Origin: Planctomycetota bacterium
Lineage (GTDB): Bacteria; Planctomycetota; Phycisphaerae; Phycisphaerales; UBA5793
NCBI GenBank assembly: GCA_963205185.1
Contig: CAUJHZ010000007.1
Span: 124,001-188,000 of the forward strand
Direction: 5' to 3'
Length of the DNA: 64,000 nt
Positions 7,038-16,048 of this stretch are shown piece by piece. The notes beneath the pieces were generated by a model. The model searched no databases. It was not told where the DNA came from and worked only from the letters and a program-made list of their open reading frames with translations. A program made the position numbers and the translations under genes. The first letter of the stretch is position 1. Each line of letters opens with the position of its first letter.

Positions 7038-9251
7038 TCACCTTCCGGCTCGCTGGTACTGGTCCATCTGCTTGAGATTGCGCTTGAGGTATCCTCCGGC
7101 TTCGCTGCGCACTGCGTTGATGACGACGCCCAGGTGTTCGGGCTTCGCCTCGCGCAATTGCGAGATGAGCCGCGACACCAGACCGCGCTCCTCCTGCATG
7201 CAGCGCACCACGAGCACCGTGGCGTCCACGTGGTTGGCCAGCGTCTGCCAGTCGCCCGAGACGACTGCGGCGGGAGCATCAACGAGCACGAAATCGAACT
7301 TCTGCCTCGCCTCGGCCATGACGCGGCCGAAGCGCGGCGTGGTCAGCAGATCGACCTGCCGGCTCGATTCGCTTCCGGCCGTGAGCACGGAGACCTTCTC
7401 CACGCGCGAGTCCTGCACGGACTGATCGAGCGTTGCCGCTCCGTTGAGCACGTCGCCCAGACCCGGCGAGGCCGCCACGCCGAACACCTCGGCGATGCGC
7501 GGCCGGCGGAAGTTGCCGTCGATGACGAGCACCCGGCGCTCGCTGCCGGCGAAGCAGGCAGAGAGATTCGAAATCAGCGACGTGCAGCCGGCGCCCGGTT
7601 GCCCGCCCACAAGCAGCAGCGAGTGATGCCCGCTCTCATTCATGCGGCGCGAGAGCGGGGCGAAGATGTGGCGCACGCTCTCGGCGAGCACGCTGCGCGG
7701 CACATCGACCTGCACGAGTTCGATGCGCTTGGGATGGCTCGGGTCCTCGTCGGTGTGCGGTACGACGCCAAGCACCTGCCCGTGCGGCAGGATGCCGACG
7801 CAGCCCGGTCCCTTGATGCGCCGATCGGTCATCTCGCGCAGGAAGATCACGCCCGTCGTCAAGCCCGCAACGAGAAACACCCCCAGCGGCACCATGATGA
7901 TCAGTTTCGGAAACAGCGGCAACGCGTCCGCTTCGGGCGCCTGCGCTTCGCTCGCCTGCAGCGTGTCCTGCATCTGGCTGGCCATCACCGCCTCGGTGAT
8001 TTGCGCCTCGAGCGCATCGCGCCGCGCCTGGGCCCGAGCGAGGTCCGCTTTCTTCGTATTCACCCACTCGACGGCCTTCTGCAGATCGTTGAGCCTGGCC
8101 TCCGCCGCCGCGCGCTCGGTCTCGAGCTGGCTCAGCATCTGTCGGATGCTGTTTTCGTTGTTCCGAGCCGTCTCGAGGCGACCCAGGAAATCACGGCGCA
8201 TCACCTCGTCGAGTTCGGTGTCAAACTCGGCCTCGGCCGCGCGAAGCCGATCCTCAAGCCCCGTTACGTATCGGTGGTTGTCGCCAAAACGCTGCCGGGC
8301 ATCGCGGATGTCCGTGCGCAACTGGAGGATCTCTGCTTCAAGCCGCATGATATTCGGGGCCTGCCGCGCCGCGGCCCGTTCGTCATCGTTGAAGGTGAGC
8401 GAGGGCTCACTGAGCCGCTGCTCAGCCGCAGCCCTTGACGCCATGACCAGCGAAAGGTCAGATTGCCTCTGGTTGATTGACTGGCGAATCAGGTTCAGCG
8501 CCATCGCCTGATCTGAACTCTCGACGTTCAGGTTGATCTTGTCTCGCTCGATGCGCTGGGAGATCTGATCGCCGATCGATTGAATCTCGGATTCGAGCTT
8601 CTCGCGCTCGGAGCGAAACGCGGCGACCGTGCCGGTCTTGACCCGCTCGCGCTCCTTGGCGAGATAGTTCTTGTATTCCTGGTTGATCGCAGTCAGGATC
8701 GCAACCAGGTCTTCCTTCTTGGATCCGGTCGCGGTCACGCCGACGAGCAGCGAACCGTCCGTCGAGGTGTGAATGTGATCCTCCAGGTCCGCCAGTGCGT
8801 TGTCGATCTCGATGTTGCCCGAAGGCCCCATGAAATCCTGGATCCAGGTCGTCCGGCGGACCTCGGGTGAGGTGATTGCCGGCCTGAGAATGCTCGTGCT
8901 GATGATCGTGGCCTGCACGGTTGCAATGGAGCGGTCCATCTGCTCACCGGTGATGCTCGAAGGGTCGTTGATCGACGCCAGAGTGCGTTTGGGAGGGTTG
9001 ACCTGCCAAGTGGTCGTCGCGGAGTAGACCGGAGCCGTCCACGCCCAGATGAAGTGCGCGGCCAGTCCGATGGCCGCCCCGATGACGACGCTCAGCGCGA
9101 TCCACCAGAAGTACTGGCGCACCACGCGCAGCGGATCGATGGTTGCCACGGCGGCGGCCGGTCTTGCAGCCGAAGTGGCGGAGCGGGGCAGGCGCGGCGG
9201 GCCCGGGCGCGGCGGGGAGGTCGTGGGGGTTGAACTTTGCATGGTCGTCAT
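7038..9251 (-). CDS. Wzc/GumC-like chain-length determinant fused to a degenerate BY-kinase-type ATPase domain
   Basis: A 737-residue inner-membrane protein that should control polymer length and export of the polysaccharide together with the Wza-like protein. It has a basic Pro-rich N-terminus, a first membrane helix (about residues 45-70), the Wzz periplasmic domain, a long coiled coil (about 180-440), a second helix (about 447-470) and a C-terminal MinD/CpsD-like domain. The domain keeps the fold landmarks LVIDGNFRRP (Walker A'-like) and FDFVLVDAPAAV (Walker B). The P-loop, however, reads GGQPGAGCTS, with Cys556 where the nucleotide-binding Lys is expected, and the C-terminus has only two Tyr residues instead of a Tyr cluster. 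I infer that kinase activity is weak or absent. It lies between the TPR and epimerase genes. Confidence 0.9.
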   Translation of the reverse strand: MTTMQSSTPTTSPPRPGPPRLPRSATSAARPAAAVATIDPLRVVRQYFWWIALSVVIGAAIGLAAHFIWAWTAPVYSATTTWQVNPPKRTLASINDPSSITGEQMDRSIATVQATIISTSILRPAITSPEVRRTTWIQDFMGPSGNIEIDNALADLEDHIHTSTDGSLLVGVTATGSKKEDLVAILTAINQEYKNYLAKERERVKTGTVAAFRSEREKLESEIQSIGDQISQRIERDKINLNVESSDQAMALNLIRQSINQRQSDLSLVMASRAAAEQRLSEPSLTFNDDERAAARQAPNIMRLEAEILQLRTDIRDARQRFGDNHRYVTGLEDRLRAAEAEFDTELDEVMRRDFLGRLETARNNENSIRQMLSQLETERAAAEARLNDLQKAVEWVNTKKADLARAQARRDALEAQITEAVMASQMQDTLQASEAQAPEADALPLFPKLIIMVPLGVFLVAGLTTGVIFLREMTDRRIKGPGCVGILPHGQVLGVVPHTDEDPSHPKRIELVQVDVPRSVLAESVRHIFAPLSRRMNESGHHSLLLVGGQPGAGCTSLISNLSACFAGSERRVLVIDGNFRRPRIAEVFGVAASPGLGDVLNGAATLDQSVQDSRVEKVSVLTAGSESSRQVDLLTTPRFGRVMAEARQKFDFVLVDAPAAVVSGDWQTLANHVDATVLVVRCMQEERGLVSRLISQLREAKPEHLGVVINAVRSEAGGYLKRNLKQMDQYQRAGR

Positions 9252-9323
9252 AGGATCGATCCCTTCAATCGCGCGCCTGATGCCGGTAATCCGGCGAGTC
9301 GCCAGCGGTCGCAGCCTTTGGCG

Positions 9324-12300
9324 CTAGAGGGTCTTGAGAATCTCGTCGATCTCCTTGACTCGCGCTGCGTTGCCCTGCTGCTCGGAAAGGCTTCGAGCCC
9401 GCGTGAGTTCGCGCCGGGCGGCCTCGACGCTGCCCTTGGCCGCGAGGACCTGCCCGAGGTGCATGCGGGCTGCGGCCTGCTCGAGTCGATCCAGGCTGTC
9501 GCGCAGCACCCTCTCCGCGTCATCAAGCCGATTGTTCCGAAACAGCACATAACCATAGGTGTCGAGCATCGTCGGGTCGGCAGGATTGGCCTCGTAAGCG
9601 CGTTTTGCCGGTTCCAGCGCCCCTGCCGGGTCATTGAGGTCGTTGGCGAGGACGAAGGCGAGATTATTGAGGGTGGCGAAGTGACCCGGGGCCGATTCGA
9701 GCACCCAGCGCCACACTTCCACGGCCTTGGCCGGTTCGCCCGCGCTGTGGTAGGCCGCGGCGAGGCTCCAGCCGATTTCCTGCTGCAGGCGGGTCCTGCG
9801 CTGCGACGGGCCCATCGCGACGATTCGGCGCCTCGCGGCTTCGAGACGCTCGATACCCGCCTGGCGAAGCCTGTCCGCTTCGGCCGACTGCTGCAGCGTT
9901 GAGGCGATGTAGAGCGCATCGCCCAGCAAGCCCTGCGTCCAGGGGTCATCGAACGAGCCGAAGCACTCATCGCTCAGGCTGATGTACTGATCGGGCGCGG
10001 CAACCACCGGCAGTGTTTCGTACCAGTCCTTGATCAGCAGGTCGCGGCGATTCTCATCCGTCTCCTGCAACGTCACCTGGGCCGCCTCGCGCAGGCCCTC
10101 CAAGGCCGCCGACTGGTTCTTCGCGGTTGCCTGGGCCCGGGCAAGGATGAGCCGATGCGTCGGATTATCGCCGACTCGTGCTCCAAACTCCGCGTAAAGC
10201 GAGATGACTTCGGAGGCGCGCGGCGGACTGTACAGCAGAAGTCCGCGCGAAAGTTTGCCGAGTCTGTCGGCGCTGGGCTGCTTCTCGAACGCCTGCAGAT
10301 AGAACGGCGTGTAGACCTCGGGCGGCTCCCCCGACTGGCGCTCAAGATCGCCGCGAATCGTGAACCACGCGGCGCGATCCGGCTGCAGGTCCATCGCCTG
10401 TTGAAGCAGCAGTCGCGCTTGCGAGTTTTCGCCTCGAGAGAAAGCGGTTTCAATCATCTCGGCGCGAACCTCGTCCTGATTTGGATCGATCTCGAGGATT
10501 CGCCGCCACGTGGCGATCATCGTGTCATAGTCCGGGCTGAACGCCCCCGTCGCCGGGTCGCGCCGCGCCCTCGCCAGATCGACAAGCGTGAGCAACGGCT
10601 TGTGATCATTGGGACTCAGTTCCATCGCCTGATCGACGTCGGCGCGGACGCGATTGGCTCGCCCGACGTCGGCCGACTCGATGATGCAGGCGAGATTGAA
10701 CTCGGCCCGCGCGGCATACACGCGTGAATCCTGTGGATAGCGCGCGACGGCGTCGTTGAACAAGCGCTCCGCCGCATCGATCTCCCGGTTCTGCACCAGC
10801 AGTTGTCCGCGAAGCAGCAGCGCTTCGACGCTCGTGCCGTTGGCCTTTTCGTTCTCATCGAGCAGTTCCGCGGCTCGCTTGCGGTGCCCGGCGGCGCCTG
10901 CCGGGTCCTGCGTTTCCGTCGCGCCGGCGATGGCCAGGTGCAGGTCGATCAGCAGGAACCCCAAATGGGGGGTCTCCTCACTGCTGACGAACGCCTCTTC
11001 GTACTTCTTGACAGCGTCTTCGATCCGGCCCTGCTGCTCGTACAAAGCCGCCAGACTGAGATCGGCTTCGCGCCGAATCGGGTCCTGGTACTGAACGGCC
11101 CCCTCGGCCGTCTTGATCGCTTCGTCGATCTGGCCGGTGTCGACGTAGTGCTGCATCAGTGCGAGCATCGCCGGCATCATCACCTCGTTGGACGGGGTGG
11201 GAGTCGACTCGATGAATGCAAGCAGCGCGTCGCGCGCTTCCTGCATCTGGTTCTGACCCCGGTGCCACAGGGCGCGCGATTGCGCGAGCAGGAGGCGTTC
11301 GCGGTCGTCGGCAGGTGCAATTGAATCGAGCACTTCCCCGGCCTTGTCGTACTTCCCGTCGAGTTCATACAAACCGGCCAGCAGCAGCGAGTTTTCGACG
11401 CCGGCGCCGCTGTCGCGCATGCTTTCGCGGATCTGGATCGCCCTGGCGCGATCGCCGTACATTCCTTCCAGCTCGAGCAGCCGGTTCTGGATTTCGACAT
11501 CCGAGGGCGCGTAGGCCTGAGCCTTTCGAATGCTCTCGAGCGCCTTGGTGTATTCCTTGCGATTGACCTGCAGCGTCGCCAGTTCTTTCAGGGTGGCGAT
11601 GTTGTTTGGCTCTCTGTCAAGCGCCTTGCTGAACGCGTCGATGGCGCCGCTGTAGTTGCCGGCTTCGCGATACGCAATGCCGAGGAAGCGCCACACCGCG
11701 CCGTCATAAGGTTTGAGGTTGCACGCCTGCAGGAGCGTGGCGATCGCCGCCGCCACGTCGCCGCTGGCCAGTTCGTAGCGCCCGCGATATGTGAGTCCCT
11801 TGGCGAGATCGGCATTGGTCTCCTGCGCATGCCGCACGACCTTGAGCATCGCCGAGAGGTCGTTTTGCTGGAAAGCAAGCGCAAAGTCCCGTTCGATGAT
11901 GGCCGGCGCATCCGGGTTGATGGCCTTGGCCGCGTCAAACTCCGCATTCGCCTCGTCGGCAAAGCCTCGATCGGCATATGCCATGCCCTTGGCCATGTGC
12001 CGTTCGAATTCGGAGAGGCCTGGCCGGTCTTCGATCACTTCGCTGATGGCGGCGTTGAGGTCTCCGCCGGCGAGCATCACTCTGAGGATCCGAAGTTCCT
12101 CGGACTTTGGATTGAGGGCCAGCGCCTCATCGACGTATTCGATGGCCTCGTTGGTGTTGCCTTGACTCTGCTCGAGCCGAGCCAGGTGGAAGATCAGCGA
12201 GATGTTCTCAGGATTCTTCTCACGCGCAGAGAGCAGTATGGACCGCGCCTGATCCACTTCCTTCTTTGCCAGCAGGCCGTTGGCCTCGAGGATGGCGGCG

Positions 12301-14006
12301 AGAACCTCGTTATCAACGACGCCGGCGCCGGCCCCGTCGCGTGCGAGGGCCAGGCTGTTGCGCAGGTCCGTCGTTGCGGGCGATTCAGGATCCAGGGCGA
12401 TGAGTCGGTTCAGATTCCGTTCAGCCCGGTCAAAGTTGCGCGATGCGAGGTCCGCTTCAATCAGTGCTCGGATGATCCGAGGGCTCACGGAGCCCGCGAG
12501 CTGGTCTGCCTCGGCCAAATATCCGTACGCCGCGCCGATCTGGTTGGACTGGCGCAGTGACGACGCGAGCAGCAGCAGCGTGCTGATGCGTTTGTTCGTC
12601 GTGATGCCGTTGTCGCCGACCGTGGACAGGAACTGGTTGAAGCGGTTGGCGGCGACCTCGGCCTTGCCTTCGGTCAGCGCGACGCATCCATCCATGAACA
12701 GCAGTCTCGTATCGGTGTCCGAGACCATGCTTCGATACTGATTCAGCCGCGCTTTGACCTGGTCGCGCGCCTGCTGGGACGCCGCAGCGTCGCTCGGACT
12801 CGTCCTTGCCCAGGCTTCGAAGTCCAGATCGAACATCTCGCTGACGGCGGCCGGCCGCAGCTCGAATAGTTTCACCGAATCATAACTCACCGGAAGATTC
12901 GGACTCTCGATGATCGCCTCGTACGCGGCCTGCGACTGCTCTGACTCGCCGCATCGCGCGAGGTACCTGGCGCGCTCGAAGCGTAAAATCGGGCTCTGGG
13001 GCTTCGACTCGAGGGCGTGCTTAAGCACTTTCAAAGCGCGGGTTGCGGCCTGGGTTCGATCATCCGAAAGCCCGTCGATCACCACCGCCAGGCGGCGGCT
13101 CATCCACGCGGGCAGATCCGTCTGGGCCAGAGCCATCCGTTCGGCCGTCGCGAGCAACTCCTGCTGCCTCGCCGCCGCGTTGCTCGCTCCATCCGGAAGT
13201 TGGCGCTCGATCGACCGGCGAACTTCGAGCGTCTCCACGAGCGTGGTGGCGACGAGCACGCTGGTCGGATGCGCCTTGAGGAACTCAGTGCCGATCGACT
13301 CGGCCTGATCGACCTCGGCCAGTGCTTCACTCGGCTTGGAGTCGGACGCCATCGATTCGGCCGAAAACGCGTGCCACTTCATTTTCGCGGTGGTCGCGAC
13401 GGCGTCATCGGGATGCTGCGCCAGCCAGCGATTGAGGTCCTCCATGGCCTGCGCCCGTATCTGCGGATCGAGGCCCATCTCGCGGACCCGGTGCGCGTTG
13501 GTAATGCCGCGGAACCGGTATGCGTGCTCCCAGAGCGGATTGTCGTCGCTGCTCGGCTTGCCTTCGAGCATCAGGTTCGCCTGATCCGCCAGATAGCTTG
13601 CGTTGCCCGGGCTGATGTCGGGCATCACCAGCTCCAGAATATGACTGAGCCAGTCAATGTGGTACTGCGGCTCAAAAGGGCGGCTCTCGGTCTTCTTCTT
13701 CAGCACACCCTGGGCATCGAGCCAGTATTTCTCCGCCTCAATCGCGTCCGCGGGCACGATCTTGAGAATGGCCTGGCGCCACGTATCGAGCAACTCGATG
13801 TTGCCCTGATCCTGGAAGACCGCTTTCGAATAGAACTCTTCAGCCGTGCGCCAATCGCTCGTCGCCGCAGCCGCATCTCCCTTGCGCTGGTAGTACTCGG
13901 GGCTTCGACGCACGGTGTACCAGGCCAGACCGATCACGCCGCCCGCGAGTACGGCGAGGATGACGATGAGAGGAATGACGACTTTCGTGTTGATTCGAGC
14001 GGGCAT
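9324..14006 (-). CDS. Giant membrane-anchored TPR-repeat protein of the exosortase locus (PrsT-like), 1560 aa
   Basis: One N-terminal membrane helix (about residues 8-30, VVIPLIVILAVLAGGVIGLAWY) is followed by about 1,500 residues of tetratricopeptide repeats, with many copies of the pattern A-x-x-x-Y/F-x-x-A-L-x-x-x-P. Examples are NNIATLKELATLQVNRKEY and NPKSEELRILRVMLAGG. Such proteins are regular partners of exosortase/exopolysaccharide loci (PrsT in PEP-CTERM systems) and probably scaffold the export machinery in the periplasm. Unlike PrsT lipoproteins it shows no lipobox; it is anchored by the helix. The start is ATG 14006, 10 bp after the exosortase stop; the frame extends upstream into that gene without protein-like content. 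It probably belongs to the same operon as the flanking genes. Confidence 0.85.
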   Translation of the reverse strand: MPARINTKVVIPLIVILAVLAGGVIGLAWYTVRRSPEYYQRKGDAAAATSDWRTAEEFYSKAVFQDQGNIELLDTWRQAILKIVPADAIEAEKYWLDAQGVLKKKTESRPFEPQYHIDWLSHILELVMPDISPGNASYLADQANLMLEGKPSSDDNPLWEHAYRFRGITNAHRVREMGLDPQIRAQAMEDLNRWLAQHPDDAVATTAKMKWHAFSAESMASDSKPSEALAEVDQAESIGTEFLKAHPTSVLVATTLVETLEVRRSIERQLPDGASNAAARQQELLATAERMALAQTDLPAWMSRRLAVVIDGLSDDRTQAATRALKVLKHALESKPQSPILRFERARYLARCGESEQSQAAYEAIIESPNLPVSYDSVKLFELRPAAVSEMFDLDFEAWARTSPSDAAASQQARDQVKARLNQYRSMVSDTDTRLLFMDGCVALTEGKAEVAANRFNQFLSTVGDNGITTNKRISTLLLLASSLRQSNQIGAAYGYLAEADQLAGSVSPRIIRALIEADLASRNFDRAERNLNRLIALDPESPATTDLRNSLALARDGAGAGVVDNEVLAAILEANGLLAKKEVDQARSILLSAREKNPENISLIFHLARLEQSQGNTNEAIEYVDEALALNPKSEELRILRVMLAGGDLNAAISEVIEDRPGLSEFERHMAKGMAYADRGFADEANAEFDAAKAINPDAPAIIERDFALAFQQNDLSAMLKVVRHAQETNADLAKGLTYRGRYELASGDVAAAIATLLQACNLKPYDGAVWRFLGIAYREAGNYSGAIDAFSKALDREPNNIATLKELATLQVNRKEYTKALESIRKAQAYAPSDVEIQNRLLELEGMYGDRARAIQIRESMRDSGAGVENSLLLAGLYELDGKYDKAGEVLDSIAPADDRERLLLAQSRALWHRGQNQMQEARDALLAFIESTPTPSNEVMMPAMLALMQHYVDTGQIDEAIKTAEGAVQYQDPIRREADLSLAALYEQQGRIEDAVKKYEEAFVSSEETPHLGFLLIDLHLAIAGATETQDPAGAAGHRKRAAELLDENEKANGTSVEALLLRGQLLVQNREIDAAERLFNDAVARYPQDSRVYAARAEFNLACIIESADVGRANRVRADVDQAMELSPNDHKPLLTLVDLARARRDPATGAFSPDYDTMIATWRRILEIDPNQDEVRAEMIETAFSRGENSQARLLLQQAMDLQPDRAAWFTIRGDLERQSGEPPEVYTPFYLQAFEKQPSADRLGKLSRGLLLYSPPRASEVISLYAEFGARVGDNPTHRLILARAQATAKNQSAALEGLREAAQVTLQETDENRRDLLIKDWYETLPVVAAPDQYISLSDECFGSFDDPWTQGLLGDALYIASTLQQSAEADRLRQAGIERLEAARRRIVAMGPSQRRTRLQQEIGWSLAAAYHSAGEPAKAVEVWRWVLESAPGHFATLNNLAFVLANDLNDPAGALEPAKRAYEANPADPTMLDTYGYVLFRNNRLDDAERVLRDSLDRLEQAAARMHLGQVLAAKGSVEAARRELTRARSLSEQQGNAARVKEIDEILKTL

Positions 14007-14016
14007 AGACAGCCTT

Positions 14017-15963
14017 TCATCCGTTGCCGGGCAGCAGCACTTGCCGACTGCCCGGGACGCCAGCATCTTCAGAAGTCCTGTAGCCTAAAGGGCTATCCCC
14101 CGATTCGGAATCATCCGATGCCTTAATCTGCGGCCATTGGCCGTGCTCCACTTCCCACCAGTCCGGCAGGCAGGACATCAGGTCGGGCAACATCGCGCTG
14201 AAGAACTCGGAGGCCACCTCAGCCAGTTCATGGCGATCGACGCCGCGGTCGGGTCTCTGGAGCGTGACCTGCACTTTGCAGTAGTACGCGAACTCGGATG
14301 ATCGGTCGTACGCGAGCAGGCGCACGCCTTCGGGAGAAGCGGTGACGCCGCCGTTGGCAACGAACAGGTACCCGGCTGCGATCGTGTCCTCGGGCTTTCG
14401 CTGATCCCAATACTCCGCCGCATTGAGACGCAGGCCGTCGGGCATGCGCGGCATGCGAACGACCTGCCGGCTCTGGTCCGACGTCTGCGCCATGAGGTAG
14501 GGCTCGGCGCCCGCCTGAGGATCGCTCGGATCAAAGTCGGGATCGGGCCACCACAGCGAGTCATCGATGTCGAGGCGAATGGCGGAGGTGGTCGCCGACC
14601 GCGTCAGTCCGCCGCCGACGTAGCAACGGTCGGGAATGTGCGGCACGGCGTCGATGCCGCCAGTGTAGTACGACACGTGCAGTTGAAGGATTCCGTTGGC
14701 GGGATCGCCGTCGATGGCGAAGTTCCGGGTGACGTACTCCTCCGTGCCGAATTCGCGCAGTATCTCCTCCGATACGACTTCGTCGTTGCCGATCGTCTTC
14801 CAGCGGCCGACTTGCATCGGCAGTTCGCTCAACTGTCGGCGCAGCGGGACGGGCTCTTTTCGAAGGTAGACGCCGAGCCAGTGCTGGGCGGGGGCGAAGC
14901 CGAGTGCGCCGGCGGCGAACAGCGCCACCAGAACGGGAACCAGGCGCCGATGCAGCGGCGAGGGCGAGCGTGGGATGACGACCGGCGCCGCCGTGCTGCG
15001 CGCGGCCTTGTCCGCGGCGCGGGAGTCAGAGCCGTCGATGAAGAGATGCTGAATGACCCAGACGATTCCCATGTAGAGCAGAAACGCGGGGATAAGCCAC
15101 AGCATGCCGATGTAGATGTGCGTCTGGCCCTTGGCCAGGTCCACGTTGTACGTGGCCGCCACGCCAAGCGTCGTGACGCGCAGCACGTTGACCAGGATCG
15201 CCACGGGCACGCCGAGAATGATCAGCGCGATGCGCTGCCACCACTTGCTCGTCATCAGAAACGCGATAGCGATGCCCAGTGCGATGAATGCGACAATCAT
15301 GCGCATTCCCGCGCACGCCTCGGCGACATTGAGCGGAATCGATTTCCCGTCCTTGTAGAGCGTCAGGACCGTGCCGGAGATGTCGGTGTCAAAGCCGATC
15401 ATGTTGAGCAGGTAGTACGACCCCTTTGATGCCCAGACCTGCAGCGTCGGCGTGACCTGGAGCAGCAGGCGCGGCGGCATGCGAATGCCCATGATGAGAT
15501 ACAGCATGGGGAACATCAGCGCCAGCCACATCCGCCATCCCACCAGCAGCAGCACGAGGCCCATCAGCGTCGTGACCATCGCCATCCCCTGGAAGAAGTG
15601 GTTGGCGGTCGGCCCGAAAGTGAAGAAGAAGTACGTCGCCACTCCAAAGAGAATCAGCGGCAGGCCGAGCAGATTGACGCGGGCCGGCAGCGCCAGGATG
15701 CGCTGTCGGTTCTCGTAGATGTAGTAGATGGAGATGAACGGCACCAGGTAAGCGTGCGACCAGTCCGGATCGCGGCTCAGCTCGATCTGGTTGAGCAGAA
15801 AATGGTAGAAGAACGCGCAGAACGCGAGTCCCAGCAGAAGAATGCTGGCCCACGTCCCTGGCGCCAAGCGGGCCTCGGATTTGCCTGTCCCTGCACGAGG
15901 TTGCATGTTGCCTGGTCTGCCCGATTGATCCGCTCGAGGACCCGCGTCCGGGAATACCCGCAC
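14017..15963 (-). CDS. Exosortase fused to an EpsI-type C-terminal domain
   Basis: A membrane cysteine transpeptidase predicted to cleave PEP-CTERM-like tails and attach proteins to a cell-surface component. The N-terminal half (about residues 30-320) has eight or so helices and the catalytic triad of the family: Cys in NVAEACAGMRM, Arg in VNVLRVTTLG, and His in KGQTHIYIGML. The C-terminal part (about 350-640) is an EpsI domain with SELPMQVGRWKTIG and DRCYVGGGL. Fusion of exosortase and EpsI is known in several exosortase classes; I cannot assign the class from sequence alone. Start is uncertain: GTG 15963 gives 648 residues, ATG 15906 gives 629. It sits in the middle of the exopolysaccharide operon, and a candidate substrate is the hydrolase at 35967-36935. 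Confidence 0.93.
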   Translation of the reverse strand: MRVFPDAGPRADQSGRPGNMQPRAGTGKSEARLAPGTWASILLLGLAFCAFFYHFLLNQIELSRDPDWSHAYLVPFISIYYIYENRQRILALPARVNLLGLPLILFGVATYFFFTFGPTANHFFQGMAMVTTLMGLVLLLVGWRMWLALMFPMLYLIMGIRMPPRLLLQVTPTLQVWASKGSYYLLNMIGFDTDISGTVLTLYKDGKSIPLNVAEACAGMRMIVAFIALGIAIAFLMTSKWWQRIALIILGVPVAILVNVLRVTTLGVAATYNVDLAKGQTHIYIGMLWLIPAFLLYMGIVWVIQHLFIDGSDSRAADKAARSTAAPVVIPRSPSPLHRRLVPVLVALFAAGALGFAPAQHWLGVYLRKEPVPLRRQLSELPMQVGRWKTIGNDEVVSEEILREFGTEEYVTRNFAIDGDPANGILQLHVSYYTGGIDAVPHIPDRCYVGGGLTRSATTSAIRLDIDDSLWWPDPDFDPSDPQAGAEPYLMAQTSDQSRQVVRMPRMPDGLRLNAAEYWDQRKPEDTIAAGYLFVANGGVTASPEGVRLLAYDRSSEFAYYCKVQVTLQRPDRGVDRHELAEVASEFFSAMLPDLMSCLPDWWEVEHGQWPQIKASDDSESGDSPLGYRTSEDAGVPGSRQVLLPGNG

Positions 15964-16048
15964 CGGGCAGCATCACCATCGGCCGCTTCCGGTTTCCAAA
16001 ACACCGGATTGTAGCAAGATGCTCCGTTATTGGACCAGTTTTTCAGGA

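Noticed and set aside
9275-9300. Inverted repeat GCCGG-TAAT-CCGGC between the Wzc and TPR genes
   Set aside because: Only 5 bp of stem and no T-run; likely chance in GC-rich sequence.
13017-14126. Plus-strand open frame of 369 codons over the TPR gene
   Set aside because: Antisense of the TPR repeats; rich in His and Arg as expected from a GC-rich complement, with no domain.
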